This document shows, one piece after another, positions 8,173 through 16,544 of a stretch of DNA of 64,000 nt; position 1 is the stretch's first letter, and every line of letters starts with the position of its first letter. A program made the translations under genes and the position numbers. The notes beneath the pieces are model-generated. The model did not search any database. It was given only the letters and a program-made list of their open reading frames with translations, and had not been told where the DNA came from. The stretch is from Microbacterium terregens (lineage in GTDB: Bacteria; Pseudomonadota; Alphaproteobacteria; Sphingomonadales; Sphingomonadaceae): assembly GCF_027922045.1 (NCBI RefSeq), contig NZ_BSEX01000003.1:187850-251849 (forward strand), in the 5' to 3' direction.

Positions 8173-10233
8173 GTGCCGCATCCGATCCGTATTCCTCTCC
8201 TTGCGCTCTGCCTCTCCGCGACCGCGCTCCAGCCGCTCGCCGCGCAGACCGCGCCCGCGGGCGACATCGTCGTCAACATGCGCGGCGTGGAAATCGCCGA
8301 CGTCGCCGAGCAGATCAGCCGGCTGACCGGGCGCACGTTGATCCTGGACCCGACCGTGAAAGGCCAGGTGACCGTCACGTCGGCGGAGCCGCTGTCCCCG
8401 GCGGGCGTGTGGGAGCTGTTCCAGTCGGTGCTGCGCGCCAACGGCTTTGCCGCGGTGCGATCGGGCGGCGCGTGGCGTATCGTACCGGCGGCCAACGCGG
8501 TGCGCGACGGCGGGGTGCGCGGCGGCGGCGGCCAGGCGCTGGTGACGCGCATGGTCCGGCTGGCGAACGTTCCCTCGGCCGATGCCGCCCGCATCGTCCG
8601 TCCGCTGGTCGCGAGCTTCGGCAGCGTGGAACCGCTGTCGGCGCCGAATGCGATCGTCGTCACCGACTATGCCGACAATGTCGCGCGGATCGAGGCGCTG
8701 GCACGTTCGCTGGACGGCGGCGGCGGTTCGAGCTTTGCGACCATTCCCTTGCAGAACGGCAATGCCAGCGATGTGGCGCAGGCGATGCAGGGCGTGCTGG
8801 GCGATGCCGCCGGCGGCACCGGCGCACGCGTGGCAGCCGATCCGCGGAGCAACACCCTCGTGGTGCGCGGCACCCCGGCGGCGGTGGCGGAGGCGCGGCG
8901 GATCGCACAGGCGCTCGATGCACCGGGCGGCGCCACGCCGGTCACGCGCGTCTTCCGGCTGAACCACGCCGATGCCGAGGCGGTGACCGAGGTGCTGCGC
9001 GGCATCCTGGGCCAGGAAGCCAGCGCGTCCAATCCGGTCGCGCGCAGCCTCTCCTCCCGCCCCCGCGCCGGTAGCGGGGCGCAGAGCCCGACGGCGGCGC
9101 TGTCGAGCCTGATCAGCGGCAACGCCGCCGCACAGGCAGCGGCGGCAGGGAGCACCACGGCCGGCCTGTCCGGCGGCAGCAGCGGCGGCGCCATGGGCGA
9201 GCAGGCGCCGACCCCGCAGGGCTTTTCGACACCCGACCTGACGGTGCAGCCGGCCCCCGACATCAACGCGCTGGTGGTGCGCGGCACGCCGACGGCGGTG
9301 GCGCAGATCGACCGGCTGATCCCCGACTTGGACGTGCGGCGCCCGCAGGTGCTGATCGAGGCGGCGATCGCCGAGATCGTTGGCGATGACGCCGAACGGC
9401 TGGCGGTCCAGCTGGGCACCAGCGGCGCGGCGCTGACGTCGGTGACGGGCGCCGGCACGTCCTTCAGCACGCCCACGGGCGTGACGCCGCTCTCGGCGAT
9501 CCTGCAGACGCTGGGCGTGCCGGCCGGAAAGCTGCTGGGTGAGGGCCTGACCGCCAACATCGGCATCGGTAACGACTTCTCGATCCTGGTGCAGGCGCTG
9601 GGCACGTCGTCCAAGGCGAACCTGCTCTCCACCCCGCAGATCACCACGCTCGACAACAAGATGGGCGAGATCGTGGTGGCGCAGGAAGTGCCGTTCATCA
9701 CCGGATCGATCCTGACCGACACGACCAACGCCAACCCCTATACCTCGATCGAGCGCCGGGACGTCGGCATCACGCTGCGAGTGCTGCCGCGGATCAATGC
9801 CGGCGACACGATCCGGCTGGAGGTGGCGCAGGAAGCCTCCTCGATCTCGCCCACGCAGCTGCAGGCCGCGTCCGACATCATCACCAACAAGCGCATGATC
9901 AACACGACCGTGCTGGCGGAGAACGGCCAGACGATCGTGCTGGGGGGCCTGACCGCGGACGACTACAACCGGCTGAAGAGCCAGGTGCCGATCCTGGGCG
10001 ACATCCCGGTGCTCGGCGAGCTGTTCAAGAGCCGCCAGGAACAGCGCGTCAAGCGCACGCTGTTCATTTTCCTGAAGCCGACGATCCTGCGCGACGGCAC
10101 GGCGGCAGCGGCGGAGACGCAGGCGCGCTACGACCGGCTGCGCGGCGACGAGGCGCAGCTGGGCGAGAAGCGCAGCCTGTTGCTCGATCCGCCGCGGCCG
10201 CGGCTGTCGGTGGAGATCGACGGGATCTACTGA
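8173..10233 (+). CDS. gspD: T2SS secretin GspD
   Basis: GspD is the outer-membrane secretin pore. The 686-residue protein starts with a Sec leader (to about LAAQ) and has the N0/N1 region (MRGVEIADVAEQISRLTG), repeated N domains with two VVRGTP motifs, a Ser/Gly/Ala-rich loop (about 290-350), and the secretin domain (VPFITGS and VPILGDIPVLGELF, the conserved secretin signature). I choose the GTG at 8173 because it follows gspC by 11 bp and gives a proper signal peptide; the frame stays open far upstream. Its stop overlaps the end of the convergent gene at 10227 by 7 bp. Confidence 0.95.
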   Translation: MPHPIRIPLLALCLSATALQPLAAQTAPAGDIVVNMRGVEIADVAEQISRLTGRTLILDPTVKGQVTVTSAEPLSPAGVWELFQSVLRANGFAAVRSGGAWRIVPAANAVRDGGVRGGGGQALVTRMVRLANVPSADAARIVRPLVASFGSVEPLSAPNAIVVTDYADNVARIEALARSLDGGGGSSFATIPLQNGNASDVAQAMQGVLGDAAGGTGARVAADPRSNTLVVRGTPAAVAEARRIAQALDAPGGATPVTRVFRLNHADAEAVTEVLRGILGQEASASNPVARSLSSRPRAGSGAQSPTAALSSLISGNAAAQAAAAGSTTAGLSGGSSGGAMGEQAPTPQGFSTPDLTVQPAPDINALVVRGTPTAVAQIDRLIPDLDVRRPQVLIEAAIAEIVGDDAERLAVQLGTSGAALTSVTGAGTSFSTPTGVTPLSAILQTLGVPAGKLLGEGLTANIGIGNDFSILVQALGTSSKANLLSTPQITTLDNKMGEIVVAQEVPFITGSILTDTTNANPYTSIERRDVGITLRVLPRINAGDTIRLEVAQEASSISPTQLQAASDIITNKRMINTTVLAENGQTIVLGGLTADDYNRLKSQVPILGDIPVLGELFKSRQEQRVKRTLFIFLKPTILRDGTAAAAETQARYDRLRGDEAQLGEKRSLLLDPPRPRLSVEIDGIY

Positions 10234-10646
10234 GGCGGGTCTTCGCCCGGCATCGGCACCCGCGCACGCTGGCCGCCGCGGGTGAAATAGGCGGCGTCGG
10301 CGGCGAGGGATTCGAGTCGCCAGCCGTCGACGCTCTCGCCCGGCGCGAGCGTGCGCGTGCTCCCGTCGGCGGTGCGGACGAGCGCGACCGCATCGTGCAT
10401 CAGCCGCCCGACCACACCCACCAGCGCGGGCGCATCCTCGGCAGCCGGCGCCTCTTGCCCGCCGGCCGCGAACAGCGGGCGGGTGAAGGCGGCGGCGAGC
10501 GGCGGCGCTTCCGGCGGCGCGGCGAGCGGCGGCAAGGCGCCCTGCGGCGCCTCCGATGCGCGGGGCGGCGCCAGCAGCAGTGCCGGCATCGCGCCGGCAA
10601 GCAGCGCGGCCGGCAGCAGCAGCCAGCGGGGGCTCAGCCGCGCCAT
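10227..10646 (-). CDS. GspN/GspC-like T2SS accessory protein
   Basis: This 139-residue protein has one N-terminal hydrophobic segment (about 8-26), a Pro/Ala-rich linker, and a small domain with the pattern FTRPLF...VGVVGRLMHDAVALVRTADGSTRTLAPGES in pieces typical of the GspC homology region or the GspN proteins of Xanthomonas and Pseudomonas. Its place after GspM-like and GspL-like genes (order L'-M'-N) matches those systems. It could bridge the platform to the secretin. The family call rests on pattern and context, so it is moderate. Confidence 0.6.
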   Translation of the reverse strand: MARLSPRWLLLPAALLAGAMPALLLAPPRASEAPQGALPPLAAPPEAPPLAAAFTRPLFAAGGQEAPAAEDAPALVGVVGRLMHDAVALVRTADGSTRTLAPGESVDGWRLESLAADAAYFTRGGQRARVPMPGEDPPQ

Positions 10647-11101
10647 GGCATCATCAACTGGGCGTCGAGGCGAATGCTGCCGCCCTCCCCGGCTTCCACC
10701 CGCCAGCGGGCGAAGCGGGCGAGCGGACGCCCGCGTTCGGCGCGATCGGCAAAGGCGAGCACCGCTTTTTCCGGACCCGAGAGGCGCAGGTCGAGCAGGA
10801 CGAGCCCGGGCGGCGGGGCAGCGGCAGGGGCGATCCCCTCGACCAGCAGGCCGGCGGCGGTGGCGGCGGCGCGCAGCTGGCCGGCCGCCCGGCGCGTGGC
10901 GGTTGCATGATCGGGCGCGGCGAGCGCCAACTCGGGCGCGATCGGCGCCGGGGGCGGCGGTGCGTGGAGCGCGACGGCCAAGCGGCTGCGGGTCTCTCGC
11001 GCATCCGCCAGCCGATCGAGCGTTGCCGCCATCGGGATGCAGAACGCCGCCGCCATCAGGAGCCCCGCCACGACCGCCGCTGCCCAGAGCCGCGTGGTCA
11101 T
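10634..11101 (-). CDS. Second GspM-type protein (T2SS M, subtype b)
   Basis: This 155-residue bitopic protein has one N-terminal helix (about 7-26), a coiled segment, and a periplasmic domain ending in SIRLDAQLMMPWRG, resembling the GspM subtype of Xanthomonas-like systems rather than the gspM at 4327-4824. It overlaps the GspN-like gene by 13 bp and the GspL-like gene by 4 bp, which indicates one operon. No sequence similarity to the first GspM is obvious by eye. Confidence 0.65.
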   Translation of the reverse strand: MTTRLWAAAVVAGLLMAAAFCIPMAATLDRLADARETRSRLAVALHAPPPPAPIAPELALAAPDHATATRRAAGQLRAAATAAGLLVEGIAPAAAPPPGLVLLDLRLSGPEKAVLAFADRAERGRPLARFARWRVEAGEGGSIRLDAQLMMPWRG

Positions 11102-11688
11102 TGCGGACGCCCCCGCAGGGTCACGCGCATGACCGCCTCGTCGCGCTGCTGCCCCGCCTCCCGCAGTTGCGCCAGCACCGGCTCCCGGCGCAGGGCGTCG
11201 CGAAGCGCGTCGGGATCCGCGGTGAGGATCGCGACCTCCAGCGTACCGTTGGGATCGCTCGATACCCGGGCCAGGCGGTCTTCGGCAGGAAGCGTCGTTG
11301 CCAGACGCTCCAGGGTGGTGCCAAGCGTCGGCCGTTCAACCTGTGGTGCCCAGGCGACGCGGGTATCGGCAGCGGCGCGGGCGCGGGCGAGCAACGGTTC
11401 GGCGGCGGGTGCGAGGGCCGCGACATCGGCGCGGGCGCGGTGTTCGAGGACGGCGGCACAGGCCCAGGTCAGCGCGGGGCCGAGCGCCAGCAGCAGCGCC
11501 AGGGCGCCCGGCCAGCGGAGATCCCTTGCAGCAATGCGATCGGCGGGTGCAGCCCGGGACCGCACAGGGGGCACTTCGGGAGAGGAGGAAGGCTCGCGGC
11601 GGGGCGCAGTCGCCTTCGTCCTCGCTGCCGAGAGCGCCCGCGCCATCAGACTCGGCGGATTTCCGGGACGGGAGGGCGGCGCGGCCAT
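11098..11688 (-). CDS. Second GspL-type protein (PilN-like)
   Basis: This is a bitopic protein of about 196 residues: a basic Pro-rich cytoplasmic tail (about 1-60) with no actin-like domain, a membrane helix (about 62-82), and a periplasmic domain. The pattern LERLATTLPAEDRL, GTLEVAILTADPDALRDAL matches the C-terminal part of GspL/PilN proteins. Possible starts are the ATG at 11688 (chosen), a GTG at 11724 and an ATG at 11646; no strong ribosome site decides. Together with the two genes below it forms an L'-M'-N block beside a complete gspL-gspM pair. Confidence 0.6.
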   Translation of the reverse strand: MAAPPSRPGNPPSLMARALSAARTKATAPRREPSSSPEVPPVRSRAAPADRIAARDLRWPGALALLLALGPALTWACAAVLEHRARADVAALAPAAEPLLARARAAADTRVAWAPQVERPTLGTTLERLATTLPAEDRLARVSSDPNGTLEVAILTADPDALRDALRREPVLAQLREAGQQRDEAVMRVTLRGRPQ

Positions 11689-11737
11689 GGGATCGCCCCT
11701 AGCTGCGCCGCACCGGTAAGTCACCCGTTGGGCGCGC

Positions 11738-12076
11738 TCACTTGCGCGTCATGCTGGTGACCTTGGCCATCCCGTCGGGGGTGAAGGCGATGATGTGCTT
11801 GGAGCCGTCGGTGCAGGTGGCGGTCCAGGTCGCCTGGGCGTCGCCCGAGCGTTCGGAGGCGGTAACGCCCTGGCACGGCAGCCCTGCGTCGCGGATCGCG
11901 CGGATGAACACGCCGTTGCGCTGTCCTTCCGAAAGTGCGGCGACCTTGGCGTCCAGCTGCTGGGTGGCCTCGGCCGTTGCGCCGTTTTCGGCAGCGGTCG
12001 GCTGGGGCTCGCTGTTGCCGCCGCATGCGGCGAGCGCCAGGGCGAGCGCGGGAACGATCAGGGTCGGAAAGCGCAT
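11738..12076 (-). CDS. Small lipoprotein of unknown function
   Basis: The 112-residue product has a lipoprotein signal with lipobox LALAACGG (Cys about 18), a low-complexity spacer rich in Ala, Glu and Thr, and a compact domain with two more Cys (LPCQG and TATCTDG) that may form a disulfide. The TDGSKHIIAFTPDGMAKVTSM end is seen in small sphingomonad periplasmic proteins. A strong Shine-Dalgarno (AGGAGGT) precedes the ATG at 12076. Function unknown. Confidence 0.75.
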   Translation of the reverse strand: MRFPTLIVPALALALAACGGNSEPQPTAAENGATAEATQQLDAKVAALSEGQRNGVFIRAIRDAGLPCQGVTASERSGDAQATWTATCTDGSKHIIAFTPDGMAKVTSMTRK

Positions 12077-12127
12077 CGGAATAGACCTCCTCTGGTGCCG
12101 CGGGCGGCGGCTCTCCTGACAAAGCGC

Positions 12128-12158
12128 GTGCCGCCCGCGCGGTTCCCGCGGGCGGCAC
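12128..12158 (-). terminator. Strong hairpin after the amidohydrolase operon
   Basis: Perfect 12-bp arms GTGCCGCCCGCG (12128-12139) and CGCGGGCGGCAC (12147-12158) with a 7-nt loop, just downstream of the minus-strand stop at 12166. There is no clear U-tract on either strand. Confidence 0.7.
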
Positions 12159-12165
12159 GAAGCGG

Positions 12166-13479
12166 TCAGTATTGATATGCCTTGGGCAACGTGCCCTCGG
12201 TCGGATCGAGGTAGCGGTCGCGCAACCGCTGCTGGCGGTGGACGAGCGGCTGCTCGACCCCGTCGACGAACACCTGTGTCGGCATCGAGCCGATCTCCAG
12301 CGGATCGCCATCCCAGATCACCACGTCGCCGCGGCGGCCGGGCTGGAGCGAGCCGAACTCGCCGCCCATGCCCAGCGCCTCGGCAGGACGCGAGCTGATT
12401 GCCGCAAAGGCGCTGCCCCAGTCGAGCCCGGCGGCACCGGGAATGCGGCTGAGCGCCACGAGGTTGCCGGCGTACTGCTTCACCAGCCGCGCCTGGCGCG
12501 CCTCGTCGTTGTTGATCATGCCGATCGCGACGGGGACGCCCGCCGCCTTCAGCCGGCCGATGTTCGACTGGGTGGCGGCGAGTTGCTCGAAGGAGGACGG
12601 CAGGTCGGCAAGCGCGCTGGCGATCACCGGCACGCCGGCCGCCGCGATGTCCGCGGCGACGGTCCAGCCTTCCGTGGCGCCGACCAGCACGAGCTTGACG
12701 GTGCCGAGTTCGCGCTTGAGATCGAGCAGCGCGCGGATGTCCGACGCGCGCTCGACATGGGCGAGCAGCGGCATGCGCCCCTCGATCACCGGCACCAGCG
12801 CCTGCGCGTCGAGGCGGGTGAGCAGCGCGTCCTTGCCGCGATCGGCGAAGCTCGCGGGGCTGCGGGCATATTCGCGCGCCTCGAACAGCGCGTTGCGCAG
12901 CATGGCGAAGGCGGCCGGGCGGCTGCCGCCGGCAGCGCGCGCGCCGCTTTCGCCCCATTCCATGAACTGGAAGGCGCGCGGGCGGGTGACCGCGTCCATG
13001 TCCGCGGCGAGATCGATGACGGCGCCCTGGCCGGCAAAGATCGAGCCGCCATTCTCGGGCGCGACGACGGCGCGGGTGACGCCCTCAGCCCGGTTGAGGG
13101 CGATGGCGGAGGTGCGCGGGTTCACGGCAGGGGCGATGTCGAGCGCGGCGTTGAACACCGTCTCGTCGGCGCTGGCATCGTTCGTGCCGCGCACCGCATC
13201 GACCTCGACGATGCCCATGCGGGTGAAACCGGCGAAGATGCCAGGCGTCACCCATTTGCCGCCGGCATCGATGGTGCGCATCCCGGCGGGCACCGCCACG
13301 CCGGGACCGGCGGCGACGACGCGACCATCGCGCACCACCACCGTGCCGCCGTCGACCGGACCGGCGCCAGTGCCGACCACCAGCTTGGCGTTGGTGATCG
13401 CGACCGTCTGCGCGGAGGCGGGCAGCGCCGCTGCCGTGGCGAGCAGCAGGGCCGCCGTGGAAAGGATCAGGCGCTTCAC
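12166..13479 (-). CDS. Amidohydrolase-like protein lacking the metal motif
   Basis: This is a secreted or periplasmic member of the amidohydrolase superfamily (imidazolonepropionase-like group), 437 residues with a clear Sec signal (cut after ASA, about 23). The beta-sandwich parts are present: the VAITNAKLVVGTG start, and the GSLQPGRRGDVVIWDGDPLE and VFVDGVEQP end. The usual metal site is not: where active relatives have TPG-hydrophobic-D-x-H-x-H, this reads TPGIFAGFTRMG. It is therefore probably non-catalytic or works differently. It overlaps the preceding amidohydrolase gene by 4 bp, so the two may form a complex (inference). Confidence 0.8.
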   Translation of the reverse strand: MKRLILSTAALLLATAAALPASAQTVAITNAKLVVGTGAGPVDGGTVVVRDGRVVAAGPGVAVPAGMRTIDAGGKWVTPGIFAGFTRMGIVEVDAVRGTNDASADETVFNAALDIAPAVNPRTSAIALNRAEGVTRAVVAPENGGSIFAGQGAVIDLAADMDAVTRPRAFQFMEWGESGARAAGGSRPAAFAMLRNALFEAREYARSPASFADRGKDALLTRLDAQALVPVIEGRMPLLAHVERASDIRALLDLKRELGTVKLVLVGATEGWTVAADIAAAGVPVIASALADLPSSFEQLAATQSNIGRLKAAGVPVAIGMINNDEARQARLVKQYAGNLVALSRIPGAAGLDWGSAFAAISSRPAEALGMGGEFGSLQPGRRGDVVIWDGDPLEIGSMPTQVFVDGVEQPLVHRQQRLRDRYLDPTEGTLPKAYQY

Positions 13480-14951
13480 TTCACATCCCCCTCGCCCGGC
13501 TGGCCGAGCTCGAAATCGGAAACCGGCCGCAGCCGCTTGTCATTGGCGTCGAACAGCAGCGCGCCATCGACCCACACCTTTTCGGGGCGGGTGTAGACGC
13601 TGAACGGATCGCCGTTCCAAAGCACGACATCGGCCATCTTGCCGGGCTTCAGGCTGCCGGTGACCTGGTCGATGCCGAGCGCACGCGCAGGCGCGATGGC
13701 GAGCCAGGTCCAGGCATGTTCGGGGGTGACCGCGATACCGGCGCGGCGCGCCGAGCCCATCACCTTGGCGACTTCCTGGTTCAGCCGCTGGATGCCGTTC
13801 TCGTCGTCCGAATGGATCATCGCGCAGGCACCGGCGCGGTCGAGGATGGCGAGGTTTTCGCCGACCGCGTCATAGGCCTCCATCTTGAAGCCCCACCAGT
13901 CGGCCCAGACCGCCGCACAGGTGCCGTTCGCCTTCAGCAGATCGGCGATCTTGTAGGCCTCCACCGCGTGGTGGAAGGCGGTCACCTTGTAGCCGAACTC
14001 CTTGGCCATATCGAGGACGACGGCCATTTCGTCGGCGCGGTAGCAGTGGTTGTGGACGAGAATCTCGCCGTCCAGGACGCCGCGCAGCGTGTCCATGGCG
14101 AGGTCGCGATCGGGCGCGTCGCCGCCGTCCTCCTCATACTTGTCCCACTTGCGATCATAGGCGCGGGCCTTCGCCCAGGTGGCGCGATCGACCGCGACAT
14201 TGCCCATGCGGGTCGTCGGCATCCGGCCCTTGCTGCCATAGACGCGCTTGGGGTTTTCTCCGCAGGCCATCTTGAGGCCATAGGGAGCGCCAGGGAACTT
14301 CATCCCCTGCATGGTGCGGGCGTAGACGTTCTTCACCGTCACCGAGCGGCCGCCGAACAGGTTGGCGGAGCCGGGCAGGATCTGCAGCGTGGTGACCCCG
14401 CCGTTCGCGAGCGCGCGGCCGAAGCCGGGGTCCTGCGGCCAGACGCTGTGCTCGGCCCAGACCTCTGCGGTCACCGGCGCCGACATCTCGTTGCCGTCGG
14501 ACAGCGCCTCGACGCCGGGCGAGGGATAGTCGCCGAGGTGGCTGTGGACGTCGATCACGCCCGGCGTCACCCACTTGCCGGTGCCGTCGATCACGGTCAC
14601 GCCCTCAGCAGGCGCGATCGACTGGGCGACTTCGACGATCTTGCCGTCGCGGAACAGCACGGCGCCGCCGTCGATGCGGCCACCCTCGCCATCATAGATG
14701 GTAACGTTGGTGAGGAGCGTCGGCCGGCCGGGATAGGCGCGGTAGGTGGAGGGATAGGGATCGTGGTTATACCCCTTGCCCGCGCCGGGCGCCTCGTCGC
14801 CCTTGTCCTTCTTGGCGCTGGCCGAACGATCGCCGGCGGTATGCGCCCGCGTCCCATCGGCCGCGCAGGCGGCGAGCCCGCCGGCCGCGGCGAGCATCAG
14901 CAACGTTCGTAGCAAGCCTGTTCTCCGTTCCTGTCGATGTCGGGCGGTCAT
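13476..14951 (-). CDS. Amidohydrolase lipoprotein (imidazolonepropionase-like)
   Basis: This is a metal-dependent amidohydrolase of 491 residues. It has a lipoprotein leader (RRTGLLRTLLMLAAAGGL in the h-region, lipobox LAAC near 30), then the family N-terminus TNVTIYDGEGGRIDGG. The metal motif is TPGVIDVHSHLG, with further candidate ligands LVHNHCYRADE, VTAFHHAVEAY and MIHSDDENG, and the usual GSLKPGKMADVVLWNGDPF closes the fold. The substrate is unknown; relatives act on dipeptides or cyclic amides. The ATG at 14951 overlaps the upstream gene stop (ATGA) and gives the lipoprotein signal; the open frame extends further but without a start context. Confidence 0.85.
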   Translation of the reverse strand: MTARHRQERRTGLLRTLLMLAAAGGLAACAADGTRAHTAGDRSASAKKDKGDEAPGAGKGYNHDPYPSTYRAYPGRPTLLTNVTIYDGEGGRIDGGAVLFRDGKIVEVAQSIAPAEGVTVIDGTGKWVTPGVIDVHSHLGDYPSPGVEALSDGNEMSAPVTAEVWAEHSVWPQDPGFGRALANGGVTTLQILPGSANLFGGRSVTVKNVYARTMQGMKFPGAPYGLKMACGENPKRVYGSKGRMPTTRMGNVAVDRATWAKARAYDRKWDKYEEDGGDAPDRDLAMDTLRGVLDGEILVHNHCYRADEMAVVLDMAKEFGYKVTAFHHAVEAYKIADLLKANGTCAAVWADWWGFKMEAYDAVGENLAILDRAGACAMIHSDDENGIQRLNQEVAKVMGSARRAGIAVTPEHAWTWLAIAPARALGIDQVTGSLKPGKMADVVLWNGDPFSVYTRPEKVWVDGALLFDANDKRLRPVSDFELGQPGEGDVK

Positions 14952-15790
14952 GCGAACACCGCCTCCAGATCCTCGCCCACCAGCCCTTCGCGTTCGGACT
15001 TGAGCTGGTGGTAGATGGTCGAAAGTCCGGCCGCGCCCATCGCCCCGGTGAGGGTCGCGACCAGCGTCTGGATGACGATGCTGCCGATCCGGGCGCCGCT
15101 GGTCTGGCTGGCGAGCGCGAAGCCCTGGCCCATGCCGCCGAACAGCGACCAAGCCACGAACACGACCGCGAAGAGCAGCAGCAGCCGCCAGCGGGCGCCG
15201 CGCAGGAGCTCCCCGCTGCGCGCGAAGCTGGCAAAGATGCCGGGACGCTCAGCGACCAGGACCGGGAGCACGATCGCCCAGGTCAGCATCAGCACCAGTC
15301 CCGGGATGATGAAGAGCATCAAGCCGAAGGCGACACCCACCCACAGCAGCAGCCGGACGAGAATGGCGGGCAGCAGCAGCCGCAGTCCCTGCGCCAGCGC
15401 CGGCCCGAACTGCACCGGCCGCCCGGCAAGCACGTCGAGCGCGATCGCGATCATCACGACTTCGCCCAGCGTGCCCACCAGCAGGCTGACCAGCCAGCCG
15501 ATGCCGAGGGCGGTCAGCACCTGCTCGTCCGGCATGGTGAACATCCGGGCGGTTGCGTCGAAGCCGAGTGCCGTCTGGAGGGCGGTGGCTGGCAGCGCGA
15601 TCGTCACCAGGCTGGTCGCCAGCATCGGCAGGCGCGCACGGCCGATCGTCGAGAAGCTCTGCGAGACCACGTCGGTGATGCGGAAGCGCCAGGGATGTCG
15701 CCGCGCCTCGGTACGCGCCGCGAAGATCAGGGCGGCGATGAACAGGAAGGGCAGCGCAAGCAGCACCACCAACATCAATATGACTGCCAT
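14948..15790 (-). CDS. Polytopic membrane protein (YciC / DUF7847-like)
   Basis: The 280-residue protein is almost all membrane segments: about six or seven helices from residue 1 to about 255, then a soluble tail STIYHQLKSEREGLVGEDLEAVFA. The layout and motifs such as IIPGLVLMLTWAIVLPVLVAE in part (IIPGLVLMLTW) resemble the YciC or glycerophosphodiester phosphodiesterase membrane-domain family of unknown function. The ATG at 15790 follows a G-rich ribosome site; the longer reading frame upstream has no membrane or signal character. It is the first gene of a three-gene minus-strand operon with the two amidohydrolases. Confidence 0.7.
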   Translation of the reverse strand: MAVILMLVVLLALPFLFIAALIFAARTEARRHPWRFRITDVVSQSFSTIGRARLPMLATSLVTIALPATALQTALGFDATARMFTMPDEQVLTALGIGWLVSLLVGTLGEVVMIAIALDVLAGRPVQFGPALAQGLRLLLPAILVRLLLWVGVAFGLMLFIIPGLVLMLTWAIVLPVLVAERPGIFASFARSGELLRGARWRLLLLFAVVFVAWSLFGGMGQGFALASQTSGARIGSIVIQTLVATLTGAMGAAGLSTIYHQLKSEREGLVGEDLEAVFA

Positions 15791-15881
15791 GGATCCCCCG
15801 CCCCCCGCCGGTTCGCCAAGCCTAGGCGAAAAGCGTTGCGTGTAAATCGGCGATTTGCTCCAACGGCGCGCAGGGGGACGA

Positions 15882-16544
15882 ATGACGGCACGCGCATCCA
15901 TGGAGGCCGCATCGGCGGCAGCGCCGCCCGACCCCGCGCGTGTGGCGGAGGCGCATCGCGCGATCCTGGCCGACAAGAGCATCCAGTTCGACCTGCCAAT
16001 GCGGCACATCGAGGCGCGCGAGACGCCCGAGTGGCTGAAGGCGCTGGGCAGAGCGATCGCGCGCTTCGTCGCCTGGGTCGGCGACGGCTGGACCGTGATC
16101 GGCTGGATCGCGGCGGCAGTAGTGGTTGCGGTGCTGCTGTTCGCGCTGGTTCCGGGGTTGCGGGACTGGGTCCTCTCGATCGTCCGGCGCGGCCGCAGCG
16201 ACGTGGACGAGACGCCGCAATGGGCGCCGACGGAGCGCCAGGCCCGCGCGCTACTGGAAGAGGCGGACGCGCTGGCGGCCGGCGGCCGCTATGACGAGGC
16301 GGTGCACCTGATCCTGTTCCGCAGCATCGACGACATTGCCGCCTGGCGCGGCGAGCTAGTGCGCCCCTCCTCTACCAGCCGCGACATCGCGCGGGCCGAG
16401 GGGCTACCAGGCGAGGCGCGCGGGGTGTTCGCGCGGATCGTGGCGGCGGTGGAGCGCAGCTGGTTCGGCGGGCGTGCGCTGGAGGCGGGCGACTGGGAAG
16501 CGGCCCGTGCGGATTACGCTCGGTTCGCACTGAAGACCGCATGA
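15882..16544 (+). CDS. DUF4129-type membrane protein
   Basis: The 220-residue protein has a soluble N-terminal segment, one membrane helix (about 72-91), and a C-terminal DUF4129 domain (about 125-215: ARALLEEADALAAGGRYDEA and RPSSTSRDIARAEGLPG in part). DUF4129 proteins accompany MoxR ATPase and DUF58 genes. The ATG at 15882 has a good Shine-Dalgarno (AGGGGGAC). Its stop overlaps the DUF4350 start by 4 bp. It is the first gene of a six-gene overlapping operon; function unknown. Confidence 0.75.
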   Translation: MTARASMEAASAAAPPDPARVAEAHRAILADKSIQFDLPMRHIEARETPEWLKALGRAIARFVAWVGDGWTVIGWIAAAVVVAVLLFALVPGLRDWVLSIVRRGRSDVDETPQWAPTERQARALLEEADALAAGGRYDEAVHLILFRSIDDIAAWRGELVRPSSTSRDIARAEGLPGEARGVFARIVAAVERSWFGGRALEAGDWEAARADYARFALKTA

